The translations under genes and the position numbers were made by a program. A DNA stretch of 64,000 nt from contig JANWJS010000037.1 of the NCBI GenBank assembly GCA_025451845.1, positions 124,001-188,000 of the forward strand, in the 5' to 3' direction. The DNA is from Steroidobacteraceae bacterium (lineage in GTDB: Bacteria; Pseudomonadota; Gammaproteobacteria; Steroidobacterales; Steroidobacteraceae). This document shows positions 9,444 through 17,711 of this stretch, one piece after another; the first letter of the stretch is position 1, and each line of letters starts with the position of its first letter. The notes beneath the pieces are model-generated. The model did not search any database, had not been told where the DNA came from, and saw nothing but the letters and a program-made list of their open reading frames with translations.

Positions 9444-10781
9444 GTGAGCGGTGTAACGCCTGCAGCGACGAGGCCCCTGGGATTTCTCATGTGCACGGCG
9501 CTCGTCGTGGGCAACACGATCGGCATTGGTATCTTCATGCTGCCGGCGTCCCTCGCGCCCTACGGACTAAACTCTGTTGGCGCGTGGCTGATCACGGGGG
9601 CGGGTACTTTGATGGTGGCCTGGGTGTTCGCGGGGCTCGCTCGCACCTTTGCCGAAGACGATGGCCCCTACGCCTACACGCGACGAGCCTTCGGAGATCC
9701 CGCCGCATTTCTCATCATGTGGTGTTACTGGGTGAGCTGCTGGGTGACCAACGCGGCCATCGCTGTCGGCGTGGTCGGTTACCTGTCGGCATTCCTGCCG
9801 GTGCTGGCCGCGAGCCGGCCGCTTGCAGCGCTCACGGCCCTGGGATTGGTCTGGCTGTTCGTGCTGGTGAACCTGCGCGGCCTGCGCACCGCCGGCTGGG
9901 TGCAGGTCGCCAGTGCGGCGCTGAAGCTGCTGCCGCAGCTTGCCATCATCGCGCTCGGTGTCTGGCAGCTCTGGAGCCATCCGAGGGCATATCTCGCACA
10001 CGTACCCACTCCCCCCTTGTCCCTCGGATCACTGGTTAGCGCCTCCACCATTGCGCTCTTTGCCATGATCGGGGTGGAGTGCGCTGCAATCCCCGCCGGC
10101 AAGGCGCGCGATCCGGCGCGCACGGTGCCGCGCGCCACGTTCGCGGGAACCGCGCTGGTGGCGCTCATCTACATGCTCATCTGCGCGATTCCGCTGCTGC
10201 TCATTCCGCAGAGCGAGCTCGCTTCCTCCAGCGCACCCTTTGTGGACCTGCTCACTCGCTATCTCGGCAGCGGCTGCGGCAAGCTGCTCGCGGCGTTTAT
10301 CGTGGTGAGCGGACTCGGCGCACTCAACGGCTGGACGCTCGTGACCGGCGAGGTGGCGCAGAGCTGCGCGAGACACGGAAGCCTGCCGCCGTCGTTCGGG
10401 CGGCTCAATTCGCGCGGGGCTCCGAGCCGCTCCTTCCTGCTCGCCGGAGGGCTGGCGAGCCTCATGCTTCTCATGAACTACCAGGACTCGCTCGCCGGCG
10501 GATTCACCTTTCTCAGCGTGGTCGTCACGGCGGCAACCATCCCGCTGTATTTCGGCTGCGCGCTCGCGGTGCTGGTGCTGTGGCGGCGCGGGCGGGTGCC
10601 GCAACCTGGAGCACGCGAAGCACGCTGGATGGTCGCAGCGGCGCTGGCTGTGATCTATTGCGCCTGGACCTTCATCGGCATCGGCGCGAGGTCGCTCCTT
10701 TGGGCGCTTGCTCTCGGTCTTGCGGGGGTGCCGTGTTACTGGTGGTACGCGCGGGCGCAGCGTCTCACCACCGTACCCTGA
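9444..10781 (+). CDS. APC-superfamily amino acid permease (basic amino acid/polyamine antiporter-like)
   Basis: LGFLMCTALVVGNTIGIGIFMLPASLAPYG, multi-TM, 445 aa. Confidence 0.85.
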   Translation: MSGVTPAATRPLGFLMCTALVVGNTIGIGIFMLPASLAPYGLNSVGAWLITGAGTLMVAWVFAGLARTFAEDDGPYAYTRRAFGDPAAFLIMWCYWVSCWVTNAAIAVGVVGYLSAFLPVLAASRPLAALTALGLVWLFVLVNLRGLRTAGWVQVASAALKLLPQLAIIALGVWQLWSHPRAYLAHVPTPPLSLGSLVSASTIALFAMIGVECAAIPAGKARDPARTVPRATFAGTALVALIYMLICAIPLLLIPQSELASSSAPFVDLLTRYLGSGCGKLLAAFIVVSGLGALNGWTLVTGEVAQSCARHGSLPPSFGRLNSRGAPSRSFLLAGGLASLMLLMNYQDSLAGGFTFLSVVVTAATIPLYFGCALAVLVLWRRGRVPQPGAREARWMVAAALAVIYCAWTFIGIGARSLLWALALGLAGVPCYWWYARAQRLTTVP

Positions 10782-10973
10782 AGCATGGCACCGCGTCGTG
10801 CGTATTTAACGTCAACCAGGTCGACGCGCGGATTTGCAGCAGCTCTGGTGCGCGATGAAGCGAGGCCGCAGGAGTTGGCCGGATTCGACCCGGCCGCAGT
10901 CTCACCGGCGCGGTTTGCCGGCAGCTGAAGGCTATCAGCCTGCGTCTCTTGCGGCGCAGACGCTGTCGCGCGA

Positions 10974-12488
10974 CTAGACTTCGAACGCGACTCCCTGCGC
11001 CAGCGGTAAGCGCGATCCGTAGTTCACGGTCTGCGTCTGCCGGCGCATGTAGGCCTTCCAACTGTCGGACCCGGACTCGCGGCCGCCTCCGGTCTCCTTC
11101 TCGCCGCCGAAGGCCCCGCCGATCTCGGCGCCACTCGTGCCCATGTTGACATTCGCAATCCCGCAATCGGAACCGATAGCCGACAGAAATGTCTCGGACT
11201 CGCGCAGATTGTTCGTGAGAATGGAAGAAGAGAGCCCCTGCGGAACGTCCTGCAGCAGGTGCAGCGCGGTATCGAAGTCGCGATACTTCAGCACATAGAG
11301 GATTGGGGCAAACGTCTCGCGCCGCACCACTTCCGTCTGCGTCGGCATCTCGACCAGGGCAGGCTTGAGGTAGTAGCCCGGCCGCGGCAGCCGGGTGCCC
11401 CCGAATACCAGACCGCCCGAGTCTCGCACTTCGCGCAGGGTTGCTTCCATCACCTCGCAGGCCTCGTTGTCGATCAGAGGTCCCGCATGAATACCCGGGC
11501 TGCGCGGATCGCCGATTTCCAGCTTGCCATACGCACGCTTGAGCGCTGGGATGAGCTGATCGTAGACATCCTCATGGACGAGCAGGCGTCGCATCGTGGT
11601 GCACCGTTGGCCCGCCGTCCCTGTCGCGCCGAACGTGATGGCGCGCAGCGCAAGCCCGATGTCAGCAGATGGAGTCACGATGGTCGCTGCGTTGCCCCCC
11701 AGCTCGAGCAGGCTACGGCCGAAGCGCGCGGCGACTGCCATACCGATGGAGCGGCCCATCCGGGTGCTGCCGGTCGCCGAGATCAATGGCACGCGCGGAT
11801 CCTCCACCAACGTGCGGCCGGCTTCCACGTCACCGAGCAACAGCGCGCTCAAGCCCTGCGGCGCAGGCGCAAAGGCTTGGATCGTTTCGACCAGCAGCTC
11901 ATGGGCCGCGAGCGCTGCCAACGGAGCTTTTTCCGAGGGTTTCCAGAGAATGGAGTCGCCGCAGACGAGCGCCAGTGCGGCATTCCACGCCCAAACCGCC
12001 ACGGGGAAGTTGAATGCCGAGATGATCCCTACCGGGCCGATCGGGTGCCACGCCTCGCGCATGTGGTGATCGGCGCGCTCCGAGGCCATGGTCAATCCAT
12101 AGAGCTGCCGGGATAGACCGACGGCGAAGTCGCAGATGTCGATCATCTCCTGCACTTCGCCCATGCCCTCGGAGATGGGCTTGCCCACCTCCAGGGTGAC
12201 CAGGCGTCCGAGAGCACTCTTGTGCTCGCGCAACTTCTGTCCAAACAGGCGAACCAGCTCACCTCGCACGGGTGCCGGCACGGTGCGCCACGCCAGGAAC
12301 GCGTCGCGCGACGCGCCGATGGCCTTTTGCACATCCTGGAGAGAGGAACGGCGCACACCCGGCATCAGCGATTCGTCGATGGGCGATGCGAGCCGAAGAG
12401 CATCCGCGCCGGCCGGCGCCTCGATCTCCATCGCTTTCAACGCCGCGGCCGCATCCTCGCCAGCCGGGACTCGCACCTGATCGTCCAT
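10974..12488 (-). CDS. amaB: ALDH7-family dehydrogenase, L-piperidine-6-carboxylate/2-aminoadipate-6-semialdehyde dehydrogenase-like
   Basis: Start MDDQVRVPAGED; IISAFNFPVAVWAWNAALALVCGD, ELGGNAATIV, TAGQRCTTMRRLLVHEDVYD, GGAFGGEKETGGGRESGSDSWKAYMRRQTQTVNYG. Confidence 0.85.
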   Translation of the reverse strand: MDDQVRVPAGEDAAAALKAMEIEAPAGADALRLASPIDESLMPGVRRSSLQDVQKAIGASRDAFLAWRTVPAPVRGELVRLFGQKLREHKSALGRLVTLEVGKPISEGMGEVQEMIDICDFAVGLSRQLYGLTMASERADHHMREAWHPIGPVGIISAFNFPVAVWAWNAALALVCGDSILWKPSEKAPLAALAAHELLVETIQAFAPAPQGLSALLLGDVEAGRTLVEDPRVPLISATGSTRMGRSIGMAVAARFGRSLLELGGNAATIVTPSADIGLALRAITFGATGTAGQRCTTMRRLLVHEDVYDQLIPALKRAYGKLEIGDPRSPGIHAGPLIDNEACEVMEATLREVRDSGGLVFGGTRLPRPGYYLKPALVEMPTQTEVVRRETFAPILYVLKYRDFDTALHLLQDVPQGLSSSILTNNLRESETFLSAIGSDCGIANVNMGTSGAEIGGAFGGEKETGGGRESGSDSWKAYMRRQTQTVNYGSRLPLAQGVAFEV

Positions 12489-13663
12489 CAGGCTGCTCTG
12501 TCGGCCGCGAGCTGGTGGGTCGCGTAGGTAGCGCCGAACCGGTTTGCCAGGAACGCATCGAGCTGGATTTCTTCCTGGCGCACGAACCCGCGCGCCGGAA
12601 TTTTCCCGTGCGCAAGCAGATCCAGGACGGCGCAAATGCCGCTGGCGGTAGTGATCTGGATCGCGCTGCGGGGCACACCGTCGATCACGCGGCCGTAAAC
12701 TTTGTTAGCGTACGTCTCCTGCAGGAGGCGGCCCTGCTTCTGACCGCTGACGGTAACGAACACGAGCACGACGTCCTGCATAGTCCCGGGGATCGAGTGC
12801 TCGAGAATGTCCTTCAAAACCTCGGGCCGCTCGCCCAGGCGCAGGTCGTGGGTCAGCGCTTTCATGATGTCCCGATGGCCGGGGTAGCGCACCGTCCGAT
12901 AGTTCAGGGTACGGACCTTGCCGCTCAGAGTCTCGCACAGCGTGCCAAGCCCGCCCGATGTGTTGAATGCTTCGTAACGGACGCCGTCGATGGAGAATTC
13001 CTCGAGCTCCTCCAGTGGCGGCACTTCCCGCAGCACGCCGTCCACGATCGCCTCACACGGCCGCAGGTACTCGTTGATGACCCCGTCCGTGCTCCAGGTG
13101 AGATTATAGTTGAGGGCGTTCGAGGGGTACTGCGGCAGGGCGCCCACGCGCAGGCGCACGCAATCCAGGCTGTCGAAATGCTTGGCCAGATCGTAAGCGA
13201 CGATCGATATGAACCCGGGCGCAAGTCCACACTGCGGAATGAATGCGGTCGCAGCGTCTGCCGCCAGAGACTTCACCAGCCGAGTCGTCGCCACATCCTC
13301 GGTCAAATCGAGGTAGTGAACGCCAGCTTGCTTCGCCGCCCGGGCGATGTGGCTGGTGATGCTGTAGGGCGCGGCGCTCAGTACTGCAAACTGCCCGCGC
13401 ATCGCCTCGAGCAGATCTGCGGGTTGGGTGAGATCGAGCACCCGTGTCTCGATCGCAGCGCTCTGGGGCAGCCCCTCCAACTGACTGGCGGACCGGTCCA
13501 CCACGGTGACCCGGTAATCGCCCGTCGCGGCGAGCGAGCCGGCGATCATGCTGCCGATCTTGCCCGCACCCGCCAACAGAACCCGTTTGCTCGGCCTCGT
13601 CCCTGCGCCGAGCCCTTCGGGCTGGCTACCGCCGTCCAAAATCGTTCCAGACAATTTAGTCAT
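12488..13663 (-). CDS. saccharopine dehydrogenase family protein (saccharopine reductase- or lysine 6-dehydrogenase-like)
   Basis: Start MTKLSGTIL; RVLLAGAGKIGSMIAGSLAATGDYRVTVVDRS, GLAPGFISIVAYDLA; TGATG overlap with downstream ALDH. Confidence 0.85.
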   Translation of the reverse strand: MTKLSGTILDGGSQPEGLGAGTRPSKRVLLAGAGKIGSMIAGSLAATGDYRVTVVDRSASQLEGLPQSAAIETRVLDLTQPADLLEAMRGQFAVLSAAPYSITSHIARAAKQAGVHYLDLTEDVATTRLVKSLAADAATAFIPQCGLAPGFISIVAYDLAKHFDSLDCVRLRVGALPQYPSNALNYNLTWSTDGVINEYLRPCEAIVDGVLREVPPLEELEEFSIDGVRYEAFNTSGGLGTLCETLSGKVRTLNYRTVRYPGHRDIMKALTHDLRLGERPEVLKDILEHSIPGTMQDVVLVFVTVSGQKQGRLLQETYANKVYGRVIDGVPRSAIQITTASGICAVLDLLAHGKIPARGFVRQEEIQLDAFLANRFGATYATHQLAADRAA

Positions 13664-13760
13664 GGCTGTCCCCCAGGGAATGTTCCCGCCAGTGTGGCCT
13701 GCGGTGAGGTCCAGGTTGAAGTGGGCAACCTGTACAAGGTCTTTGCGGTAAACTGACAGA

Positions 13761-14225
13761 ATGTCTAGTGGAAAATACAATCTGTCGGATGACCTGGACC
13801 GCCGGCTCGTGGCTTTATTGCGCAAGGACGCCCGGACGCCGATCGCCCGGCTTTCGAAGTCGCTCGGTGTCTCGCGTGCCACCATCTATGCGCGGCTGCA
13901 GAAGCTCCAGCAGGGCGGTACGATCGAGGGGTACACCGTACGCCTGAACCCCGAGATCGAGCGTCGGCAGATCCGCGCGCATGTGCTGATCAAAGTGAGC
14001 GGCAAGCTCGCCCGAGCCACGGAAAGGCAGTTGCAGGCCATCCCCGAGATTGCGGCCTTGCACGCCATCAGCGGTGTCTATGACCTGATCGCCGAGCTCG
14101 AAGCCGCCAGCTCTGCGGAGCTCAATGAGCTGATCGACCGGATCGGGGAGCTGCAGGGTGTGGAGAAGACGACATCGTCGATCCTGCTCGCCACGAAGTG
14201 GTCGCGGCGGAACGCCACTAGCTGA
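13761..14225 (+). CDS. Lrp/AsnC family transcriptional regulator
   Basis: LDRRLVALLRKDARTPIARLSKSLGVSRATIYARLQKLQQGGTIEGYTVRL plus RAM-like C-terminus. Confidence 0.9.
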   Translation: MSSGKYNLSDDLDRRLVALLRKDARTPIARLSKSLGVSRATIYARLQKLQQGGTIEGYTVRLNPEIERRQIRAHVLIKVSGKLARATERQLQAIPEIAALHAISGVYDLIAELEAASSAELNELIDRIGELQGVEKTTSSILLATKWSRRNATS

Positions 14226-14270
14226 AGTCGACCCTGCCGAGGCACCCGATGTGAGATCGCGGATCACGGC

Positions 14271-15302
14271 TCAGGCGGCTGCGGTCATCTTGAAAATGCC
14301 CTGCGCATTGCCGGTATCGAACGCCAAGTCCAGCCGCGCCACGCCGGTCGCCGGATCGTGTACTCGCTCCCGTTGGATGAACTCGAAGAACGATCCTGGC
14401 ACGCTATGGCGGACGATACTGCCATCGAAGTCGATGAACTCGCGCTCGACGAGATCAGCCCGGTACGCCGTCTGACGCACCCGTCCGGAGCGGGAGATCT
14501 CGACGGTATCTTTCAGTGGGCGGCCCAATCGCCGCTGTTGGGAGACGAGAGCCTCAAGCAAGTGAACACGGTCGGTCGCGTGATTGAATGCGTTGCCTTC
14601 CGTTGCAATCCAGGCCATCTCCGGCGACTCGACCAACAGTACCTGGTAATCGCTGAGGCGGGGCGTCGCATGTTGGCGCCGGAAGCATGCGAGCAGCTCC
14701 GGCAGCAGCCTGCTTGCCTGATCGAACGGCAGCGCACCGCGCAGCTCGATGTCGTGCAGCGCGCCTTTCGCGAGCCCGGAAAGTGGGTCGCGGGATGATG
14801 CGGCAATGCGGGACACCGTCAGCTGAAATCCCGGAGAGAACCTTTCAGGGTGCAGCTCGCTGACAAAGAACTGCGGCAGGTCTTCAGGGAAATCGACGTG
14901 CGTATAGGAGCGGCCCGTCATGCCCAGCCGATCGAGCGGATAAACAGCACCCAACCTATACCCCAGCGGGAGCAACAGCCGCGTGATCGCGCGCCCACCA
15001 GCAGGCAAATCACCCATGCCGTCGAGGTCCACCGTCCGCAGCGCACCATGGTCGAATACGATTTGACGTCCTTGCGACACGTGCTCGTCGACGTACTGCT
15101 TGCCCGTCGGAACACGCATCAGCAGTTCGCGAACCAATGCCAGATTCAGCGCCTGCGCCAGGACAGCACGTGACACCTCCTCCCCGGCCTGTTCGAGAAT
15201 TGAAGCCGGTACACGAACGCTACGCAGCAGCCCCCTGCACTCCTCTGCAGAGCAGCACGTCGAAAGAAGCCGCTGCAGGGTATGTTTTTGCGAATTCGTC
15301 AT
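14271..15302 (-). CDS. hglS: DUF1338 protein, 2-oxoadipate dioxygenase/decarboxylase (HglS/YdcJ)-like
   Basis: Start MTNSQKHTL (alternative MRDIMTNSQ at 15314); RSYTHVDFPEDLPQFFVSELHPERFSPGFQ is characteristic. Confidence 0.8.
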   Translation of the reverse strand: MTNSQKHTLQRLLSTCCSAEECRGLLRSVRVPASILEQAGEEVSRAVLAQALNLALVRELLMRVPTGKQYVDEHVSQGRQIVFDHGALRTVDLDGMGDLPAGGRAITRLLLPLGYRLGAVYPLDRLGMTGRSYTHVDFPEDLPQFFVSELHPERFSPGFQLTVSRIAASSRDPLSGLAKGALHDIELRGALPFDQASRLLPELLACFRRQHATPRLSDYQVLLVESPEMAWIATEGNAFNHATDRVHLLEALVSQQRRLGRPLKDTVEISRSGRVRQTAYRADLVEREFIDFDGSIVRHSVPGSFFEFIQRERVHDPATGVARLDLAFDTGNAQGIFKMTAAA

Positions 15303-15425
15303 AATATCTCGCATCCTGATCCCGGTCGGGGCGCTCTGAGCATTATCGGAAGCTCTACGGCGCGGCCACAAACGATATAATGGGATGAGTTCATTACAAA
15401 TCCGCATATTCCTGAGGGTCCCCGT

Positions 15426-16307
15426 CTGCGCCGCCGCCTCCCCAAGCTTCTCGGTCTGCAAGCCTTCGAGGCCACCGCGCGCCTCGGCAGCGTTTCGAGA
15501 GCCGCGGCCGAGCTCTCGCTGACCCAAAGCGCGGTGAGCCGCCAACTGCAGGCATTGGAAGGCCAGCTGCGCGCGCAGCTCTTTCTCCGGTCCAAGAAGC
15601 GGCTGGTTCTCACCGAGGCTGGAGCGGGATACCTGCACGACATTCGCAGCGGTCTGGCGGTACTCGGCGATGCCACTGAGGCGCTGGTCTCGAGGCAAGG
15701 TCGTGGCGGTACCCTCAGGCTGGCTACGCTTCCGACCTTCGGCGCGAAGTGGCTGGTCCCCCGCTTGCCGCGGTTCTACGCGGATCATCCGCACGTCACC
15801 CTCGACCTGATTACCCGGCTCGCGCCTTTCGACTTCTCGATGGAGCAGTTGGACGGCGCCATTCACTTTGGCGGCGAGAATTGGTCGGGCGCCATTACCG
15901 AGTACCTGGGCAAGGAGGAGATGATCGTCGTCGGCGCTCCCTCTCTCGCCAGCCAGTGTCGCGCTCCAGCGGACGTAGTGCGGCTGCCGCTCCTGCAGAT
16001 CACCTCACGCGCCTTCTCCTGGCATACCTGGCTCGCCGCGGTGGGTCTCAGCGGCGCTACCGTCACTCCTTATCTGCAAGTCGAGACCTTCGCCATGGGC
16101 ATCGAGGCGGTTCGCGCCGGGCTCTGCGTTGGAATTCTGCCCAGCTTCTTCGTGACGGCTGAAATTGCCGCGGGCTCACTCACCGCCATCGGCCCGTCGG
16201 TCACCAGCGAGTCGGGCTACTACTTCGTTTATCCCGAACGCAAGCGAGACTACTATCCGCTGCAGGCCTTCACTCGCTGGATCAGGGAAGAGATCTCCCG
16301 CCAGTAA
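15426..16307 (+). CDS. LysR-family regulator (GcvA-like); 5' end ambiguous
   Basis: LRRRLPKLLGLQAFEATARLGSVSRAAAELSLTQSAVSRQLQALEGQL HTH in frame; no ATG/GTG/TTG in frame upstream of the HTH before a TAA at 15378-15380. Confidence 0.75.
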   Translation: MRRRLPKLLGLQAFEATARLGSVSRAAAELSLTQSAVSRQLQALEGQLRAQLFLRSKKRLVLTEAGAGYLHDIRSGLAVLGDATEALVSRQGRGGTLRLATLPTFGAKWLVPRLPRFYADHPHVTLDLITRLAPFDFSMEQLDGAIHFGGENWSGAITEYLGKEEMIVVGAPSLASQCRAPADVVRLPLLQITSRAFSWHTWLAAVGLSGATVTPYLQVETFAMGIEAVRAGLCVGILPSFFVTAEIAAGSLTAIGPSVTSESGYYFVYPERKRDYYPLQAFTRWIREEISRQ

Positions 16308-16343
16308 GGCACGCGGCTCATCGCCCCGGCCGGCCGGATTCTT

Positions 16344-17696
16344 TCAGTGTTTCGGCTCGGGAGTCACGACCGCTTCCACGGCGGCGGCGATTCCCAAGGT
16401 ACGACGATCACCGCCGTGAGGACCCATGAGCATCAGGCCCACCGGCGCGCTGCCGGCCTCGTGGCAGGGCACCGAAATGGCACAACGGTCCAAAAAATTC
16501 GTCACCGCCGTATTGTGCAGGGCCAGCTGATTGATCCGCACGTATTCCTCGTCCGACTCCAGGTCCTGCAGCAGCGGAGCAACGATCGGCGTCGTCGGCA
16601 TCAGAGCCGCGTCGAATTGCGTAAGCTGCCCGTCGACGCGGCGCTGCAAGTCTGCCCGTGCACGCACCAGATCGATATAGTCTGCAGCGCTCTGGTCGCG
16701 CGCGGACAGGATGCGCATGGACACGCGCGGGTCGAACTGAGGCCGCTGGGCTTCGAGGCGCTCACGATGCACCGCATAAGCTTCCGCGCCGGCGAAACCC
16801 CCCTTACGATTGATGCTGGGCAGCTCGTCGAGCTCTGCCAGCGGTATTTCAAAGATCTGCGCTCCCGCGCCGCGCAACTGACGGATGGCGCGCTCGAAGC
16901 TGCGCGCCACGTGCGACTCGAGGGAGTCCAGCACGTAGTGCGTCGGAACCGCGAATCGCCGCCCGCGCAGCTCCACGACATCGAGTGTATCCGTCGACTC
17001 ATCGGCGAGTATGGCATCGAGCGCGGCACAGCATGCGACGCTGCCCGCCAAGGGACCCACGGAATCCAGGGTCGGCGAAAGCGGGAATGCTCCGGAGGTA
17101 GGCACTCTGCGAGCCGTGGGCTTGAATCCCACGATGCCGCAAAATGCCGCGGGTATTCTGGTCGAGCCGCCGGTGTCAGTTCCCACCGCTCCATACGACA
17201 TCTCTTCGGTGATCGAAATCGCCGCACCCGATGACGACCCGCCCGGAGCTCGCCCCCTGTGCCTTTCGAAGGGATTCAGCGGTGTGCCATAGTGCGGATT
17301 CAACCCGAGCCCGGAGTAGGCGAACTCCGTCATGTTGGTACGCCCGATGGGAACGAACCCCGCCGCCCGCAACCGCGCCACGACCGCGCAGTCCTTGCTG
17401 GCTGGCGGCCCGCCGCGTAACAATTGCGAGCCTGCGGTGGTGACGTCCCCTGCCACATCGAAAAGATCCTTGATCGATACGGGGATACCCGCCCAACGGC
17501 TGCGTGTCACACCGTGCGCCCGAAGGCGGTCGTAATAGTCCGCTGCAGCTCGCGCCGATTCCGCGTGCACCTTGACGAAGGTGCGCAGCCCTTCTCCCTT
17601 GGGGTCGGCGATCCTGCTCAGACACTCCTCCACCAGCCGGCGACTCGTGCTCGCGCCGCCCTCCAGGTCGCGCGCGAGCTCAGCAAGGGTCTTCAT
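16344..17696 (-). CDS. amidase (amidase-signature family)
   Basis: GIPVSIKDLFDVAGDVTTAGSQ, APGGSSSGAAISI, GAVGTDTGGSTRIPAAFCGIVGFKPT. Confidence 0.9.
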   Translation of the reverse strand: MKTLAELARDLEGGASTSRRLVEECLSRIADPKGEGLRTFVKVHAESARAAADYYDRLRAHGVTRSRWAGIPVSIKDLFDVAGDVTTAGSQLLRGGPPASKDCAVVARLRAAGFVPIGRTNMTEFAYSGLGLNPHYGTPLNPFERHRGRAPGGSSSGAAISITEEMSYGAVGTDTGGSTRIPAAFCGIVGFKPTARRVPTSGAFPLSPTLDSVGPLAGSVACCAALDAILADESTDTLDVVELRGRRFAVPTHYVLDSLESHVARSFERAIRQLRGAGAQIFEIPLAELDELPSINRKGGFAGAEAYAVHRERLEAQRPQFDPRVSMRILSARDQSAADYIDLVRARADLQRRVDGQLTQFDAALMPTTPIVAPLLQDLESDEEYVRINQLALHNTAVTNFLDRCAISVPCHEAGSAPVGLMLMGPHGGDRRTLGIAAAVEAVVTPEPKH

Positions 17697-17711
17697 TCAG
17701 CCTCTCCAGGC

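Noticed and set aside
9445-9475. TGTAAC occurrence near the APC permease start
   Set aside because: No CGAA/CGTC at 16-nt spacing and it lies within coding sequence.
10782-10973. Small hairpin AGGCT-ATC-AGCCT as a terminator between convergent genes
   Set aside because: Only 5-bp stem and no T-run; not enough support.
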